Source: Pelomonas sp937871895
Lineage (GTDB): Bacteria > Pseudomonadota > Gammaproteobacteria > Burkholderiales > Burkholderiaceae_C
NCBI RefSeq assembly: GCF_046348265.1
Contig: NZ_JAXMEO010000008.1
Strand: one strand, 5' to 3'
Length of the DNA stretch: 64,000 bases
Shown: positions 36,795-45,506 of the stretch, piece after piece
How the letters are laid out: each line of letters begins with the position of its first letter
Numbering within the stretch: position 1 is the first letter of the stretch
Program-made: the position numbers and the translations under genes
Notes under the pieces: generated by a model
Database searches by the model: none
The model's input: only the letters and a program-made list of their open reading frames with translations
Told to the model about the DNA's origin: nothing

Positions 36795-38717
36795 TCAGTC
36801 GTTTGCCGCGCGCAACGGGCTGATCGCCGCTGCGCTGTCAGCAAATCGGCGCAAGATGCTGGCCTCGATGCCTGCAGCGTCCAGGCCGCAGGCTGCCATC
36901 AGCTTTGCCGGGTCGCCGTGCTCGACAAACTCGTCGGGCAAGCCCAGTTGGAGAACTGGGATATCGATGCCAGCTTCATGCAGGCATTCAGAGACCGCGG
37001 AACCGGCGCCGCCCATCAGGCAACCATCCTCGATGGTGACGATGGCATCGTGGGTGCGGGCGATTTCGGCGACCAGGGCAACGTCAAGCGGTTTGACAAA
37101 GCGCATGTTGACCACCGTGGCGTCGAGCCGCTCGCCGGCAGCCAAGGCGGGATGCAACACGGTGCCGAACGCCAGCAATGCGATTCGTTTGCCCGTAGCG
37201 GCACCTGGGCTTGACCGCCGCCGGATCTCGCCACGCCCCCAAGGCAACGCAGACATCAGCTTGCGCGGCACCACGCCCACACCCGCTCCACGTGGATAGC
37301 GCACGGTGGCCGGGCCGTTGTGCTGGAACGCCGTGTACAGCGCCTGCCGACATTCATCTTCATCCGATGGTGTCAGCACCGCCATGTTGGGAACGCAACG
37401 CGTGAAGGCAATGTCGTAATTGCCCGCGTGCGTCGCACCGTCGGCACCGACCAAGCCGGCGCGATCAAGTGCGAAAACCACCGGCAGGTTCTGGATGGCC
37501 ACGTCGTGGATCAGTTGATCGTAGGCGCGCTGCAGGAAGGTCGAGTAGATCGCCACGACGGGCTTCAAGCCCTCACAGGCCAGGCCGGCCGCGAAGGTGA
37601 CCGAGTGCTGCTCGGCGATGCCGACGTCGTAGTAGCGCTCGGGGAAGCGCTTGTGGAACTCGACCATGCCGGAGCCCTCGCGCATGGCGGGGGTGATGCC
37701 CACCAGGCGCTGGTCTTGCTCGGCCATGTCGCAGAGCCAGTCCCCAAACACCTGGGTGAAGCTCAGCTTGGGGGGCGTTGCCGGCTTGACGAAACCCACA
37801 GCGGGGTCGAACTTGCCGGCTGCGGCGTGGTACTTGACGGGGTCGGCCTCGGCCAACTTATAGCCCGCGCCCTTCCTCGTGATGATGTGCAGGAACTGCG
37901 GGCCGCGCTTCTCGCGCAGGTTCTCCAGCGTCGGGATCAGTGCATCCAGATCGTGGCCATCGATCGGGCCGACGTAGTTGAAGCCGAATTCCTCAAAGAT
38001 GGTGCCGGGCACGACCATGCCCTTGGTGTGCTCTTCGAAGCGCCGCGCGAACTCGTAGAACGGGGTGTTCTTGAGCACGCTTTTGGCACCTTCCCGCGCG
38101 GCCGAGTAAAAACTGCCGCTCATCAAGCGCGCCAGATATTTGTTCAGCGCACCGACCGGCGGGCTGATGGACATGTCGTTGTCGTTGAGGATGACGAGCA
38201 GGTCGCCCATCAGGCCGCCATGCGAAACCCCAGCGTTGTTCAGCGCCTCGAAGGCCATGCCGGCCGTCATTGAGCCATCGCCAATGATGGCTACCGCTCG
38301 TCGATCCTCGCCCTTGAGCCTGGCGGCCATGGCCATGCCATGGGCCGCAGAAATGCTGGTGGACGAATGACCGGTGCCGAAGGTGTCGTACTCGCTCTCG
38401 TCCCGGCGCGGGAAGCCGCTGATGCCGCCGAGCTGGCGCAGCGTGCCCATGCGGTCACGCCGGCCGGTGAGGATCTTGTGCGGGTAGGTTTGGTGGCCCA
38501 CATCCCAGACCAGGCGGTCATGGGGCGTGTTGTAGACGTAATGCAGCGCGACTGTCAGCTCGACCGTGCCGAGGTTGGAGCCAAAGTGCCCGCCGGTCTT
38601 GGACACGCTCTCCACAACGAAGGCGCGCAACTCGTCAGCCACCCGCCGCAGCTCGGTGCGTGGCAGTCGGCGCAGATCAGCCGGGTCGTTGATGGTGTTC
38701 AGCAGCGGGAATTCCAT
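36795..38717 (-). CDS. dxs: 1-deoxy-D-xylulose-5-phosphate synthase
   Basis: This 640-residue thiamine-diphosphate enzyme makes DXP from pyruvate and glyceraldehyde-3-phosphate, the first step of the MEP isoprenoid pathway. It has GGHFGSNLGTVELT near the N-terminus, the GDGSMTAGMAFEALN diphosphate site and the transketolase-like YDVGIAEQHSVTFAAGLA. Start ATG 38717 shares its base with the ispA stop (TGATG), so translation is coupled. The longer upstream frame runs into ispA and is not used. The genes xseB, ispA and dxs form one operon. Confidence 0.97.
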   Translation of the reverse strand: MEFPLLNTINDPADLRRLPRTELRRVADELRAFVVESVSKTGGHFGSNLGTVELTVALHYVYNTPHDRLVWDVGHQTYPHKILTGRRDRMGTLRQLGGISGFPRRDESEYDTFGTGHSSTSISAAHGMAMAARLKGEDRRAVAIIGDGSMTAGMAFEALNNAGVSHGGLMGDLLVILNDNDMSISPPVGALNKYLARLMSGSFYSAAREGAKSVLKNTPFYEFARRFEEHTKGMVVPGTIFEEFGFNYVGPIDGHDLDALIPTLENLREKRGPQFLHIITRKGAGYKLAEADPVKYHAAAGKFDPAVGFVKPATPPKLSFTQVFGDWLCDMAEQDQRLVGITPAMREGSGMVEFHKRFPERYYDVGIAEQHSVTFAAGLACEGLKPVVAIYSTFLQRAYDQLIHDVAIQNLPVVFALDRAGLVGADGATHAGNYDIAFTRCVPNMAVLTPSDEDECRQALYTAFQHNGPATVRYPRGAGVGVVPRKLMSALPWGRGEIRRRSSPGAATGKRIALLAFGTVLHPALAAGERLDATVVNMRFVKPLDVALVAEIARTHDAIVTIEDGCLMGGAGSAVSECLHEAGIDIPVLQLGLPDEFVEHGDPAKLMAACGLDAAGIEASILRRFADSAAAISPLRAAND

Positions 38718-39607
38718 CAGCTGTCCCTTTCCACGACGGAATCCGCCAGCAGTTCGAGCAATCGCGTGTCTGCCAGTCCACTGGCCGCCAGTGCTGCCTT
38801 GGCCTCGGCGCAAAGCTCATCGGCCAAGTGGCGCGCCGGCTCCAGGCCCAGCACGCTGACATAGGTCGGCTTGTTGGCATCCTGGTCCTTGCCAGCCGTT
38901 TTGCCGAGCACGGCGGAATCCTGAGTGACATCCAGGATGTCATCGACCACCTGGAAAGCCAGCCCGATGGCAGCACCATAGATCTCAAGCTGCCGCAACG
39001 CCTGCTCGCCGCACTGGCCGCAGGCCGCACCCATCATCACGCTGGCCTGCAGCAGCAAACCCGTCTTGCGGCGATGCATGTCGCGCAGCGTGGCTTCGTC
39101 CAGCTTCTTGCCAATGCTGGCCAGGTCGATCGCCTGACCACCGGCCATGCCGGCATGGCCGGCGGCCCGCGCCAGCAAGGCACACAGACGCGCCTGCAAG
39201 GCGGGAGGAATTCCGTCGTCTGGCGTCAAAACTTCGAACGCCAGGGCCTGCATCGCATCGCCCGCCAGCATGGCCTGAGCTTCGCCGAACTGGACGTGCG
39301 TGGTGGGCTTGCCGCGCCTCAGCACGTCGTCGTCCATGCAGGGCATGTCGTCGTGGACCAGGGAATAGGCGTGGATCAGTTCCACCGCGCAGGCCGAGCG
39401 CATGGCGGCCAGGGCGTTGCCGCTGACCGTCTCGCTGGTGGCCAGCACCAAGAGCGGACGCAAGCGCTTGCCGCCCCCCAGCACCGCATAGCGCATCGCT
39501 TCGCCCAGCCCAGCGGGCGCCGCAGCCGGCACCAAATCATCCAACGCGCGCTCAAAGGCGTTCAGCGTCTCGGCGGTCCAGGCTTCAAAGGTCTTGGATC
39601 CCAACAT
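38717..39607 (-). CDS. ispA: Farnesyl diphosphate synthase (polyprenyl synthetase)
   Basis: This 296-residue prenyltransferase condenses isopentenyl diphosphate with dimethylallyl and geranyl diphosphate. It carries the first aspartate-rich motif HDDMPCMDDDVLRRGKPT and the second QVVDDILDVTQD, with GKRLRPLLVLAT before them. It sits between xseB (3 bases) and dxs (1-base overlap), the usual order in Burkholderiales. It would also feed the undecaprenyl carrier needed by the EPS genes. Confidence 0.97.
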   Translation of the reverse strand: MLGSKTFEAWTAETLNAFERALDDLVPAAAPAGLGEAMRYAVLGGGKRLRPLLVLATSETVSGNALAAMRSACAVELIHAYSLVHDDMPCMDDDVLRRGKPTTHVQFGEAQAMLAGDAMQALAFEVLTPDDGIPPALQARLCALLARAAGHAGMAGGQAIDLASIGKKLDEATLRDMHRRKTGLLLQASVMMGAACGQCGEQALRQLEIYGAAIGLAFQVVDDILDVTQDSAVLGKTAGKDQDANKPTYVSVLGLEPARHLADELCAEAKAALAASGLADTRLLELLADSVVERDS

Positions 39608-39610
39608 TCC

Positions 39611-39856
39611 TCAGTCACCCTGCCAGCTCTTGAGCTCGCCCTCGTCCAGTACCTTGACCTGCTGCTCCACGGCAGCCAGTTTGGCCCGGCAGATCCCCAG
39701 CAGTTCGGCACCGCGCCGATAGCTTTCGAGCAACTGATCCAGCGGCAGTTGCTGCCCCTCCATGCCGGCAACGAGCCGCTCCAACTCCTCCAGAGCGCGC
39801 TCGTAGCTGGGCTCCTCGGGGGCGGTTCGACTGCGCGACGTGGCGGACTTGGACAT
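39611..39856 (-). CDS. xseB: Exodeoxyribonuclease VII small subunit
   Basis: This 81-residue protein has the family core SYERALEELERLVAGMEGQQ, then LDQLLESYRRGAELLGICRAKL, a helix-rich subunit that binds XseA to make exonuclease VII. The N-terminus is Ser/Thr-rich. It is the first gene of the xseB-ispA-dxs operon. The 228 bases to its right (39857-40084) are divergent and must hold its promoter. Confidence 0.95.
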   Translation of the reverse strand: MSKSATSRSRTAPEEPSYERALEELERLVAGMEGQQLPLDQLLESYRRGAELLGICRAKLAAVEQQVKVLDEGELKSWQGD

Positions 39857-40084
39857 TTCGTTTGGCGAAACTGGAATTGTAGTCAGCCGCAGCAGTGCGC
39901 TCGACCGGTCTGCCGAGGAGACCGCCCCCCAGGTTCACCACGGCCATCCCGCTAGAATCAGGCCCCCTTTGGGCGCGCAATAGCCCGCCCGCCTCCCCTT
40001 CTCACTACCAACCTGGCCGACCCGAGTCCTCGGGATGCGCCGGAGGGACGCAGCACTCCGTTTTCAAAGGTTTTGCCAGAAATC

Positions 40085-41197
40085 ATGTCGGACCTGAGCA
40101 TTTCCGTCTCGGCGCTGGAACGCAGCCGGACCCAGCTCCCGGTGAGCGCCTATTTCGACCCGCAGCTCTGCCAGCGGGAACAGGCAGAACTCTTTCAAAA
40201 GGGGCCACGCTATGTCGGGCACGCCTTGGCGGTGCCGGAGGTGGGTGACTACCTGGCGCTGGCCCAGGAAGGCGAAGGCCGTGCCCTGGTGCGCTCCAGC
40301 CAAGGCGTGGAGCTCATCTCCAACGTCTGCCGGCATCGCCAAGCCGTGATGCTCAAGGGCCGGGGCAACAGCCGCAGCAACATCGTCTGCCCGCTGCACC
40401 GCTGGACCTACTCCCACCAGGGCGAGCTGATCGGCGCGCCACACTTTGCGGACGACCCCTGCCTCAATCTGCAGCGCTACCCGCTGCGCGAATGGAACGG
40501 CCTGCTGTTTGAAGACAACGGCCACGACGTCGCCGCCCATCTGCAGCAGCTCGGCCCCCGCGCCAAGCTCGATTTCTCGGGCTATGTGCTCGACAAGGTG
40601 CAGGCCCATGTCTGCAACTACAACTGGAAGACCTTCATCGAGGTCTACCTTGAGGACTACCACGTTGGCCCCTTCCACCCCGGCCTGGGTCAGTTTGTCA
40701 GCTGTGAGGACCTGGCGTGGGAGTTCGGCAAGCACCACTCGGTGCAGACGGTTGGCGTCAGCCCGGGCTTTGGACGACCTGGCTCTGGCGTCTACGGGCG
40801 CTGGCATGAGCAACTGCTGAAGTACCGCCAAGGCCGCCTGCCCGAGGCTGGCGCGGTGTGGCTGACCTACTACCCGCACATCATGGTCGAGTGGTACCCG
40901 CACGTGCTGGTCGTCTCTACCCTGCACCCGCAGGGGCCGCAAAAGACGCTCAATCTCGTCGAGTTCTATTACCCCGAGGAGATCGTCGCATTCGAACGCG
41001 AGTTCGTCGAAGCGCAGCAGGCGGCCTACATGGAAACCTGCATCGAGGACGACGAGATCGCCGAGCGCATGGACGCCGGCCGCAAGGCCCTGTTCGACCG
41101 CGGCGACAACCAGGTCGGCCCCTATCAAAGCCCCATGGAAGACGGCATGCAGCACTTCCATGAGTGGTACCGGTCCCAGTTGGGCCTCACTGACTGA
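40085..41197 (+). CDS. Rieske-type aromatic ring-hydroxylating oxygenase, alpha subunit
   Basis: The Rieske [2Fe-2S] ligands are Cys82-x-His84 (NVCRHRQAVM) and Cys102-x2-His105 (VCPLHRWTYS). The catalytic iron site appears as NWKTFIEVYLEDYHVGPFHP, with two His residues after the Asp/Glu bridge, as in ring-hydroxylating and choline-monooxygenase-like enzymes. ATG 40085 is preferred over TTG 40073. There is no reductase gene nearby. It is followed after 2 bases by a drug/metabolite exporter and a sulfurtransferase gene, a likely operon. Its substrate is not predictable. Confidence 0.88.
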   Translation: MSDLSISVSALERSRTQLPVSAYFDPQLCQREQAELFQKGPRYVGHALAVPEVGDYLALAQEGEGRALVRSSQGVELISNVCRHRQAVMLKGRGNSRSNIVCPLHRWTYSHQGELIGAPHFADDPCLNLQRYPLREWNGLLFEDNGHDVAAHLQQLGPRAKLDFSGYVLDKVQAHVCNYNWKTFIEVYLEDYHVGPFHPGLGQFVSCEDLAWEFGKHHSVQTVGVSPGFGRPGSGVYGRWHEQLLKYRQGRLPEAGAVWLTYYPHIMVEWYPHVLVVSTLHPQGPQKTLNLVEFYYPEEIVAFEREFVEAQQAAYMETCIEDDEIAERMDAGRKALFDRGDNQVGPYQSPMEDGMQHFHEWYRSQLGLTD

Positions 41198-41199
41198 CC

Positions 41200-42102
41200 G
41201 TGTCGGCGCCGCTGCTCATGGTGCTGGCGAGCTTGCTGTTCGCCGCCATGGGTGTCTGCGTGAAGCTGGCGTCGTCGATGTATGACGCGACCGAGATCGT
41301 CATGTACCGCAGCCTCGTCGGCGTGCTGATGGTCGGCGCCTTGGCGCGCTGGCAGGGCGTCAGCCTGCGCACCACCGTGCCCGGCATGCACGTGGCTCGC
41401 AGCGTGGCCGGCGTCGGCGCGCTCAGCCTGTGGTTCTTTGCCTTCGGCGGCCTGCCGCTGGCCACGGCGATGACGCTCAACTACATGTCCTCGGTGTGGA
41501 TGGCCCTCTTCCTGCTGGGCGGTGCGGTCTTCATGGGCGCGCGGCAGCTGGACATGCGGCTCTTTGCCACCGTGCTGGCCGGCTTCGTGGGCGTGGCCCT
41601 GGTGTTGCGGCCCAGCATGGGCCCGCAACAGGCGTGGCCGGGCGTGGCAGGCTTGCTGTCGGGCATGCTGGCGGCGCTGGCCTATCTGCAGGTCACGGCG
41701 CTGGGGCGCGCGGGCGAGCCTGAACTGCGGGTCGTCTTTTACTTCTCATGCGGTGGCGCGCTGGCGGGCGCGGTGATGTCTCTGGTGCTGGGCGATGGCC
41801 TGCACACCCATACTGTCTATGGCGCCGGCCTGCTGCTCGCCGTCGGCACCCTGGCCAGCCTGGCCCAGCTCTGCATCACCCGGGCCTATGCGATTGGACG
41901 GCCCCTGGTGAACGCCTGTCTGCACTACCTCGGCATCGTCTTTGCCTACATGTTGGGCGTGCTGTTCTTCCACGACCCCGTGACCATTTCAGCCACCCTT
42001 GGCATGCTGCTGATCATCGGCGCAGGCGTCGCTGCCACCTGGCTGCGTGGCCGCCTGGCGCCGGCGCCCAAGGACAGCCAATTCAACCCAAGCGAATCCT
42101 GA
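41200..42102 (+). CDS. DMT superfamily transporter (EamA domains)
   Basis: This 300-residue membrane protein has ten hydrophobic segments in two EamA repeats. The first is around MVLASLLFAAMGVCVKLASS and the second around YGAGLLLAVGTLASLAQLCI followed by LGIVFAYMLGVLFFHDPVT. It should export a small metabolite across the inner membrane. The start is GTG 41200, only 2 bases after the oxygenase stop. Its stop shares one base with the sulfurtransferase start. Confidence 0.88.
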   Translation: MSAPLLMVLASLLFAAMGVCVKLASSMYDATEIVMYRSLVGVLMVGALARWQGVSLRTTVPGMHVARSVAGVGALSLWFFAFGGLPLATAMTLNYMSSVWMALFLLGGAVFMGARQLDMRLFATVLAGFVGVALVLRPSMGPQQAWPGVAGLLSGMLAALAYLQVTALGRAGEPELRVVFYFSCGGALAGAVMSLVLGDGLHTHTVYGAGLLLAVGTLASLAQLCITRAYAIGRPLVNACLHYLGIVFAYMLGVLFFHDPVTISATLGMLLIIGAGVAATWLRGRLAPAPKDSQFNPSES

Positions 42103-42929
42103 TGCCCCACACCACCCTCATCGCCCCAGAGGCCTTGCAAGGCCTGACCGACGTCCTCGTGCTGGATTGCAGCTTCGATCTCGCCGACCCCGAGGCGGGT
42201 GCCCGCGCTTACGCGGCGGGGCACATTCCCGGCGCCCACTACCTGCACCTTGACCGCGACCTCTGTGGCCCCAAGACCGACACCGCCGGCCGCTTCCTCG
42301 GCCGTCACCCCTTGCCCAGCCGCGAGGACTTCGCTGCCCGGGTTCAATCACTGGGCTTGCGCGCCGGCCAGCAGGTGGTGGCCTATGACCGCAGCGGCGG
42401 CATGTACGGGGCCCGGCTTTGGTGGCTGCTGCGCTGGCTGGGCCATGCCGAGGTCGCCGTGCTCGATGGCGCCTGGCCCGGCCCCTGGACGACCGAGCTG
42501 CCGCCCCAGCCGACGCCAGGCAACTGGCAAGCCGCCGCACCCCTCGGCGGCACGATCGATGCCGACGCGCTGGCCGCCCAGCTCGGCCGCGTCCGCCTGA
42601 TCGATGCCCGCGCGGGCGAGCGCTTCCGGGGCGAGGTCGAGCCCCTGGACAAGCAAGCCGGCCACATCCCCGGCGCCAGCAACCGCTTCTTCCGGAACAA
42701 CCTCGGCCCTGACGAGCGCTTCAAGCCCGCCGCTGAGCTGCGTGCCGAATTCGAAGCCCTGCTGGCCCCGTTCAGCGGGGACGACGTCATCCACCAATGC
42801 GGCTCCGGTGTGACCGCGTGCCACAACCAGCTGGCCATGGTCCATGCCGGCCTGGCCCCGGGGCGTCTCTACCCGGGCTCCTGGAGCGAGTGGTCCGCCG
42901 ACCCCAGCCGCCCCATCGCCCGGGGTTGA
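42102..42929 (+). CDS. sseA: Sulfurtransferase, 3-mercaptopyruvate type (rhodanese)
   Basis: This 275-residue protein has two rhodanese domains. The first is inactive, with no Cys in its loop. The second has the active-site loop HQCGSGVTACHN with Cys233. CGSG[V/I]TA is characteristic of 3-mercaptopyruvate sulfurtransferases rather than thiosulfate sulfurtransferases (CRKGVTA). It should move sulfur from mercaptopyruvate to thiols or cyanide in the cytoplasm. ATG 42102 overlaps the transporter stop by 1 base (TGATG). Confidence 0.92.
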   Translation: MPHTTLIAPEALQGLTDVLVLDCSFDLADPEAGARAYAAGHIPGAHYLHLDRDLCGPKTDTAGRFLGRHPLPSREDFAARVQSLGLRAGQQVVAYDRSGGMYGARLWWLLRWLGHAEVAVLDGAWPGPWTTELPPQPTPGNWQAAAPLGGTIDADALAAQLGRVRLIDARAGERFRGEVEPLDKQAGHIPGASNRFFRNNLGPDERFKPAAELRAEFEALLAPFSGDDVIHQCGSGVTACHNQLAMVHAGLAPGRLYPGSWSEWSADPSRPIARG

Positions 42930-42995
42930 CCCAACTCAAGCCGGGGGCGCGCGGCACGGCGCAAACTGAAGGCATTCCTTCAGGAGGTCTTCACC

Positions 42996-43430
42996 ATGTA
43001 CAAGCGCATCCTCGTTCCCACCGACGGGTCTGACATCAGCGCCAAGGCGGTTGGCGTAGCGGCGCAACTGGCCAAGCTGCATGGCGCCGAGCTGAACACA
43101 CTCAGCGTCAAGGAGCCCTTCCCGTACAGCATGGTCACCGAGATGCAGCCGGTGCCACCGCAGGAGTTCTACGACGCGCAAGAGCGCCTTGCCAGCGCCC
43201 GCGTCAAGGCAGCGCAGGCGGCCGCCGAGGCCCAGGGCGTGGCCTGCAAGGGCTTCACCGTCGAGGCGCTGCACGCCTGGGAAGCCATCATTGACCACGC
43301 CAAGACCGAAGGCTGCGACCTGATCGTCATGGCTTCGCACGGACGGCGCGGCGTGGCCGCCCTGCTGCTGGGCAGCGAGACCCAGAAGGTGCTGACGCAC
43401 ACCGACCTGCCGGTACTGGTCGTCAAGTAA
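42996..43430 (+). CDS. Universal stress protein, UspA family
   Basis: This 144-residue single-domain protein starts MYKRILVPTDGSDISAKAVG and ends with VMASHGRRGVAALLLGSETQKVLTHTDLPVLVV. Its G-x2-G-x9-G-S/T phosphate-binding pattern suggests the ATP-binding subfamily. It has a strong AGGAGGT ribosome site 8 bases before ATG. A short dyad TGAAGGCATTCCTTCA overlaps that site at about 42967-42982 and might regulate translation. It is likely a stand-alone gene. Confidence 0.95.
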   Translation: MYKRILVPTDGSDISAKAVGVAAQLAKLHGAELNTLSVKEPFPYSMVTEMQPVPPQEFYDAQERLASARVKAAQAAAEAQGVACKGFTVEALHAWEAIIDHAKTEGCDLIVMASHGRRGVAALLLGSETQKVLTHTDLPVLVVK

Positions 43431-43448
43431 GAAAGCGCAACGCAGCGT

Positions 43449-43465
43449 CTTGAGCCAAGCTTGAG
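43449..43465 (+). promoter_or_regulatory. Direct repeat CTTGAG-N5-CTTGAG, probable response regulator box
   Basis: Two identical hexamers, CTTGAG, start 11 bases apart just before the response regulator gene. The spacing and shape are those of PmrA/QseB-type sites (YTTAAK-N5-YTTAAK), which are bound head-to-tail by OmpR-family dimers. It is therefore a likely autoregulation site for the response regulator at 43491. Confidence 0.55.
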
Positions 43466-43469
43466 GTCC

Positions 43470-43490
43470 GGCCGATGACAATCATCGGCC
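43470..43490 (+). promoter_or_regulatory. Perfect 9-bp hairpin next to the response regulator start codon
   Basis: GGCCGATGA and TCATCGGCC flank a three-base loop (CAA) and end exactly one base before ATG 43491. A hairpin here would cover the place where a Shine-Dalgarno site should be. No T-tract follows, so it is not a terminator. It may be a second protein site or a translation control hairpin. Confidence 0.5.
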
Positions 43491-44147
43491 ATGCACCTGC
43501 TGCTCATCGAAGACGACCTCGACCTCGGACGCGCGCTGCACGCCGCGTTCCGGCAGGAGGGCTTCAGCTGCGAATGGCTGCGTCGCGCCCAGGACGCCCC
43601 CGTCGCGCTGGCCGAAGCGGGCGCAGATTGCGTGCTGCTGGACCTGGGATTGCCCGACGGCAGCGGCTTTGACCTGCTGCGCCGCTGGCGCCGCAGTGAC
43701 GATGCCACGCCCGTCATCGTCATCACCGCACGCACGGCGCTCGAAGACCGGCTGGCCGGCTTGGACGGCGGCGCTGACGATGTCGTGCTCAAACCCTTCG
43801 CCGTCCCAGAGCTGGTCTCGCGCATCCATGCCGTGGTCCGGCGCTCCGCGCGCCAATCCCATGAGCGCTGGTCCTTCGGCGATCTGGTCATCGCGCCCCG
43901 CGCCCGCACGGTCACGCTCGCGGGGGCCGAGATCGCCCTGACCGCGCGCGGGTTCCAGCGGCGGCTGGAACTCGCGCGCGAGCCCGATGCCGTCGTCCCC
44001 AAGGGCCGCCTTGTGCAACGACTGTCGCCCCTCGACGACCCCATGGATGTCGCCACGCTGGAAATGCACCTGAGCAATCTGCGCAAGAAGATCGGCGCCG
44101 CCAGGGTTCGGACCGTGCGCGGCATTGGCTACCAGTTGGTCACCTGA
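43491..44147 (+). CDS. Response regulator, OmpR/QseB family
   Basis: The receiver domain has the acidic pocket IEDD (residues 6-9), the phosphoacceptor Asp51 in LLDLGLPDGSG, Thr79 in VITARTA and Lys101 in VLKPFA. The C-terminal winged helix has LTARGFQRRLELAREP and ATLEMHLSNLRKKIGAARVRTVRGIGYQLV. The first of these deviates from the usual LTxxExxLLxxLxxxPG pattern. The regulator is encoded 18 bases before its kinase. Upstream lie a CTTGAG direct repeat and a hairpin. A QseBC- or PmrAB-like role in envelope or metal response is possible but not shown. Confidence 0.92.
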   Translation: MHLLLIEDDLDLGRALHAAFRQEGFSCEWLRRAQDAPVALAEAGADCVLLDLGLPDGSGFDLLRRWRRSDDATPVIVITARTALEDRLAGLDGGADDVVLKPFAVPELVSRIHAVVRRSARQSHERWSFGDLVIAPRARTVTLAGAEIALTARGFQRRLELAREPDAVVPKGRLVQRLSPLDDPMDVATLEMHLSNLRKKIGAARVRTVRGIGYQLVT

Positions 44148-44165
44148 CGTTCGGGTGAACCGCGC

Positions 44166-45506
44166 ATGACGCACCCGATCGCCGCGCTCTGGCGCCCCAC
44201 CCTGCTGCGCCGCATCGTGCTGGCCTTGGTGCTGGCCTTCAGCCTGGTCGGCTTGGTCCTGCTCGGGCTGGACTTCCTAGAGTTCCAGCAAGGCATGGAC
44301 ACCAAGCCCGGCGTGCAGGTGCTGGCCGACGCCCTGGCGGCGTCCATCGAAGACCTCAGCGCCACCGAGGACGCACGCCTCGTGGTGCGGGCCCGCGAGC
44401 GCGAGACCAACCGCCTGCGCCGCAGCGGCGGTGTCCTGCCCGGCGACGTGGTGTTCGAGCTGGCTCATGGCGATGGTGCCGTGGTCTACACCAGCGTCGG
44501 CTCGCCGTTTCCGAGTTCGATCACGCACTGGGTTGCCACGGCGAAGGCAGGGCCCTGGCAAGTCCGCCTCGCCGAGCCCCGGCTTGCCGACAGCACGGTG
44601 CTGGGCTGGCTGGGCAAGGACATGCTGGCTTCGCTGCTGATTGCCTTCCCGCTCGTGCTGCTGCCGCTCTGGGTGGCCGTGCACCGAGGGCTGCGTCCGC
44701 TGCGCTCGCTGACGCAAGCCGTGGCGCAGCGCCCGGCTCACGATCTCTCGCCACTGGCCGACCTTCCCCCCCAAGAGGACCTGCGCAGCCTGGCCGAGGC
44801 CTTCAACGACTTGCTGGAGCGTCTGCGCCAGCAGCGCCAAGCCGACCGCGAGTTGGTGCAGGACGCGGCCCACGAGCTGCGCACGCCCATGGCCGTGGTC
44901 TCGGCCCAGGCCCATCTGCTGGCGCAGGCCGGCAGCGACGAGGCTCGAGCCCAGGCCGCCAGCGCCCTGCAGTCGGCGCTGCAGCGGGCCTCCCACCTGA
45001 GCCAGCAGTTGCTCACGCTGGCTACCCTCGACAAAGGCAGCCTCGCGCCGGCCGACGCACTCGATCTGGCCGCCTTGATCCAAACGCAGCTCGCCACCCT
45101 GGCGCCGCAGGCCTTGGCGCGCGGCCTCGAACTGTCGCTCGACGCCCCCGACAGCCTGCTCACACGCGGCGAACGCGCCGCCTACGAGTCCATCCTGCTC
45201 AACCTGGTCGACAACGCCCTGCGCTACGTCCCCTCGGGCGGCCACATCGAGGTCAGCCTGCGCGCGCAGCCCGATGGCCTCTGGCTGCGCGTGGACGACG
45301 ATGGCCCGGGCCTGTCTGCGCCGGAGCGCAGCCAAGCCTTTCAACGATTCTGGCGGGGCCCGCAAGGCGACGGCGTGTCAGGCTCTGGCCTGGGCCTGGC
45401 CATCGTGCAGGAAGCCTGCCGACGCTTGGGGGCCCGGGTGGAACTGCAGACGGGCCTGGGCGGCCGAGGCCTGGGCGTTGCCGTGCGTCTGCCGCTGCCG
45501 GACTGA
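44166..45506 (+). CDS. Sensor histidine kinase, QseC-like
   Basis: This 446-residue kinase has an N-terminal membrane helix (RRIVLALVLAFSLVGLVLLG), a periplasmic sensor part to about residue 150, a second helix (SLLIAFPLVLLPLWVAV), a short HAMP-like linker, and a HisKA domain with the phosphoacceptor His236 in DAAHELRTPM. The HATPase boxes follow: N box LLNLVDNALRYV, G1 DDDGPG, G2 GSGLGLAIV. It should phosphorylate the response regulator encoded just upstream. The stop codon lies inside the first arm of the palindromic element at 45503-45669. Confidence 0.93.
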   Translation: MTHPIAALWRPTLLRRIVLALVLAFSLVGLVLLGLDFLEFQQGMDTKPGVQVLADALAASIEDLSATEDARLVVRARERETNRLRRSGGVLPGDVVFELAHGDGAVVYTSVGSPFPSSITHWVATAKAGPWQVRLAEPRLADSTVLGWLGKDMLASLLIAFPLVLLPLWVAVHRGLRPLRSLTQAVAQRPAHDLSPLADLPPQEDLRSLAEAFNDLLERLRQQRQADRELVQDAAHELRTPMAVVSAQAHLLAQAGSDEARAQAASALQSALQRASHLSQQLLTLATLDKGSLAPADALDLAALIQTQLATLAPQALARGLELSLDAPDSLLTRGERAAYESILLNLVDNALRYVPSGGHIEVSLRAQPDGLWLRVDDDGPGLSAPERSQAFQRFWRGPQGDGVSGSGLGLAIVQEACRRLGARVELQTGLGGRGLGVAVRLPLPD

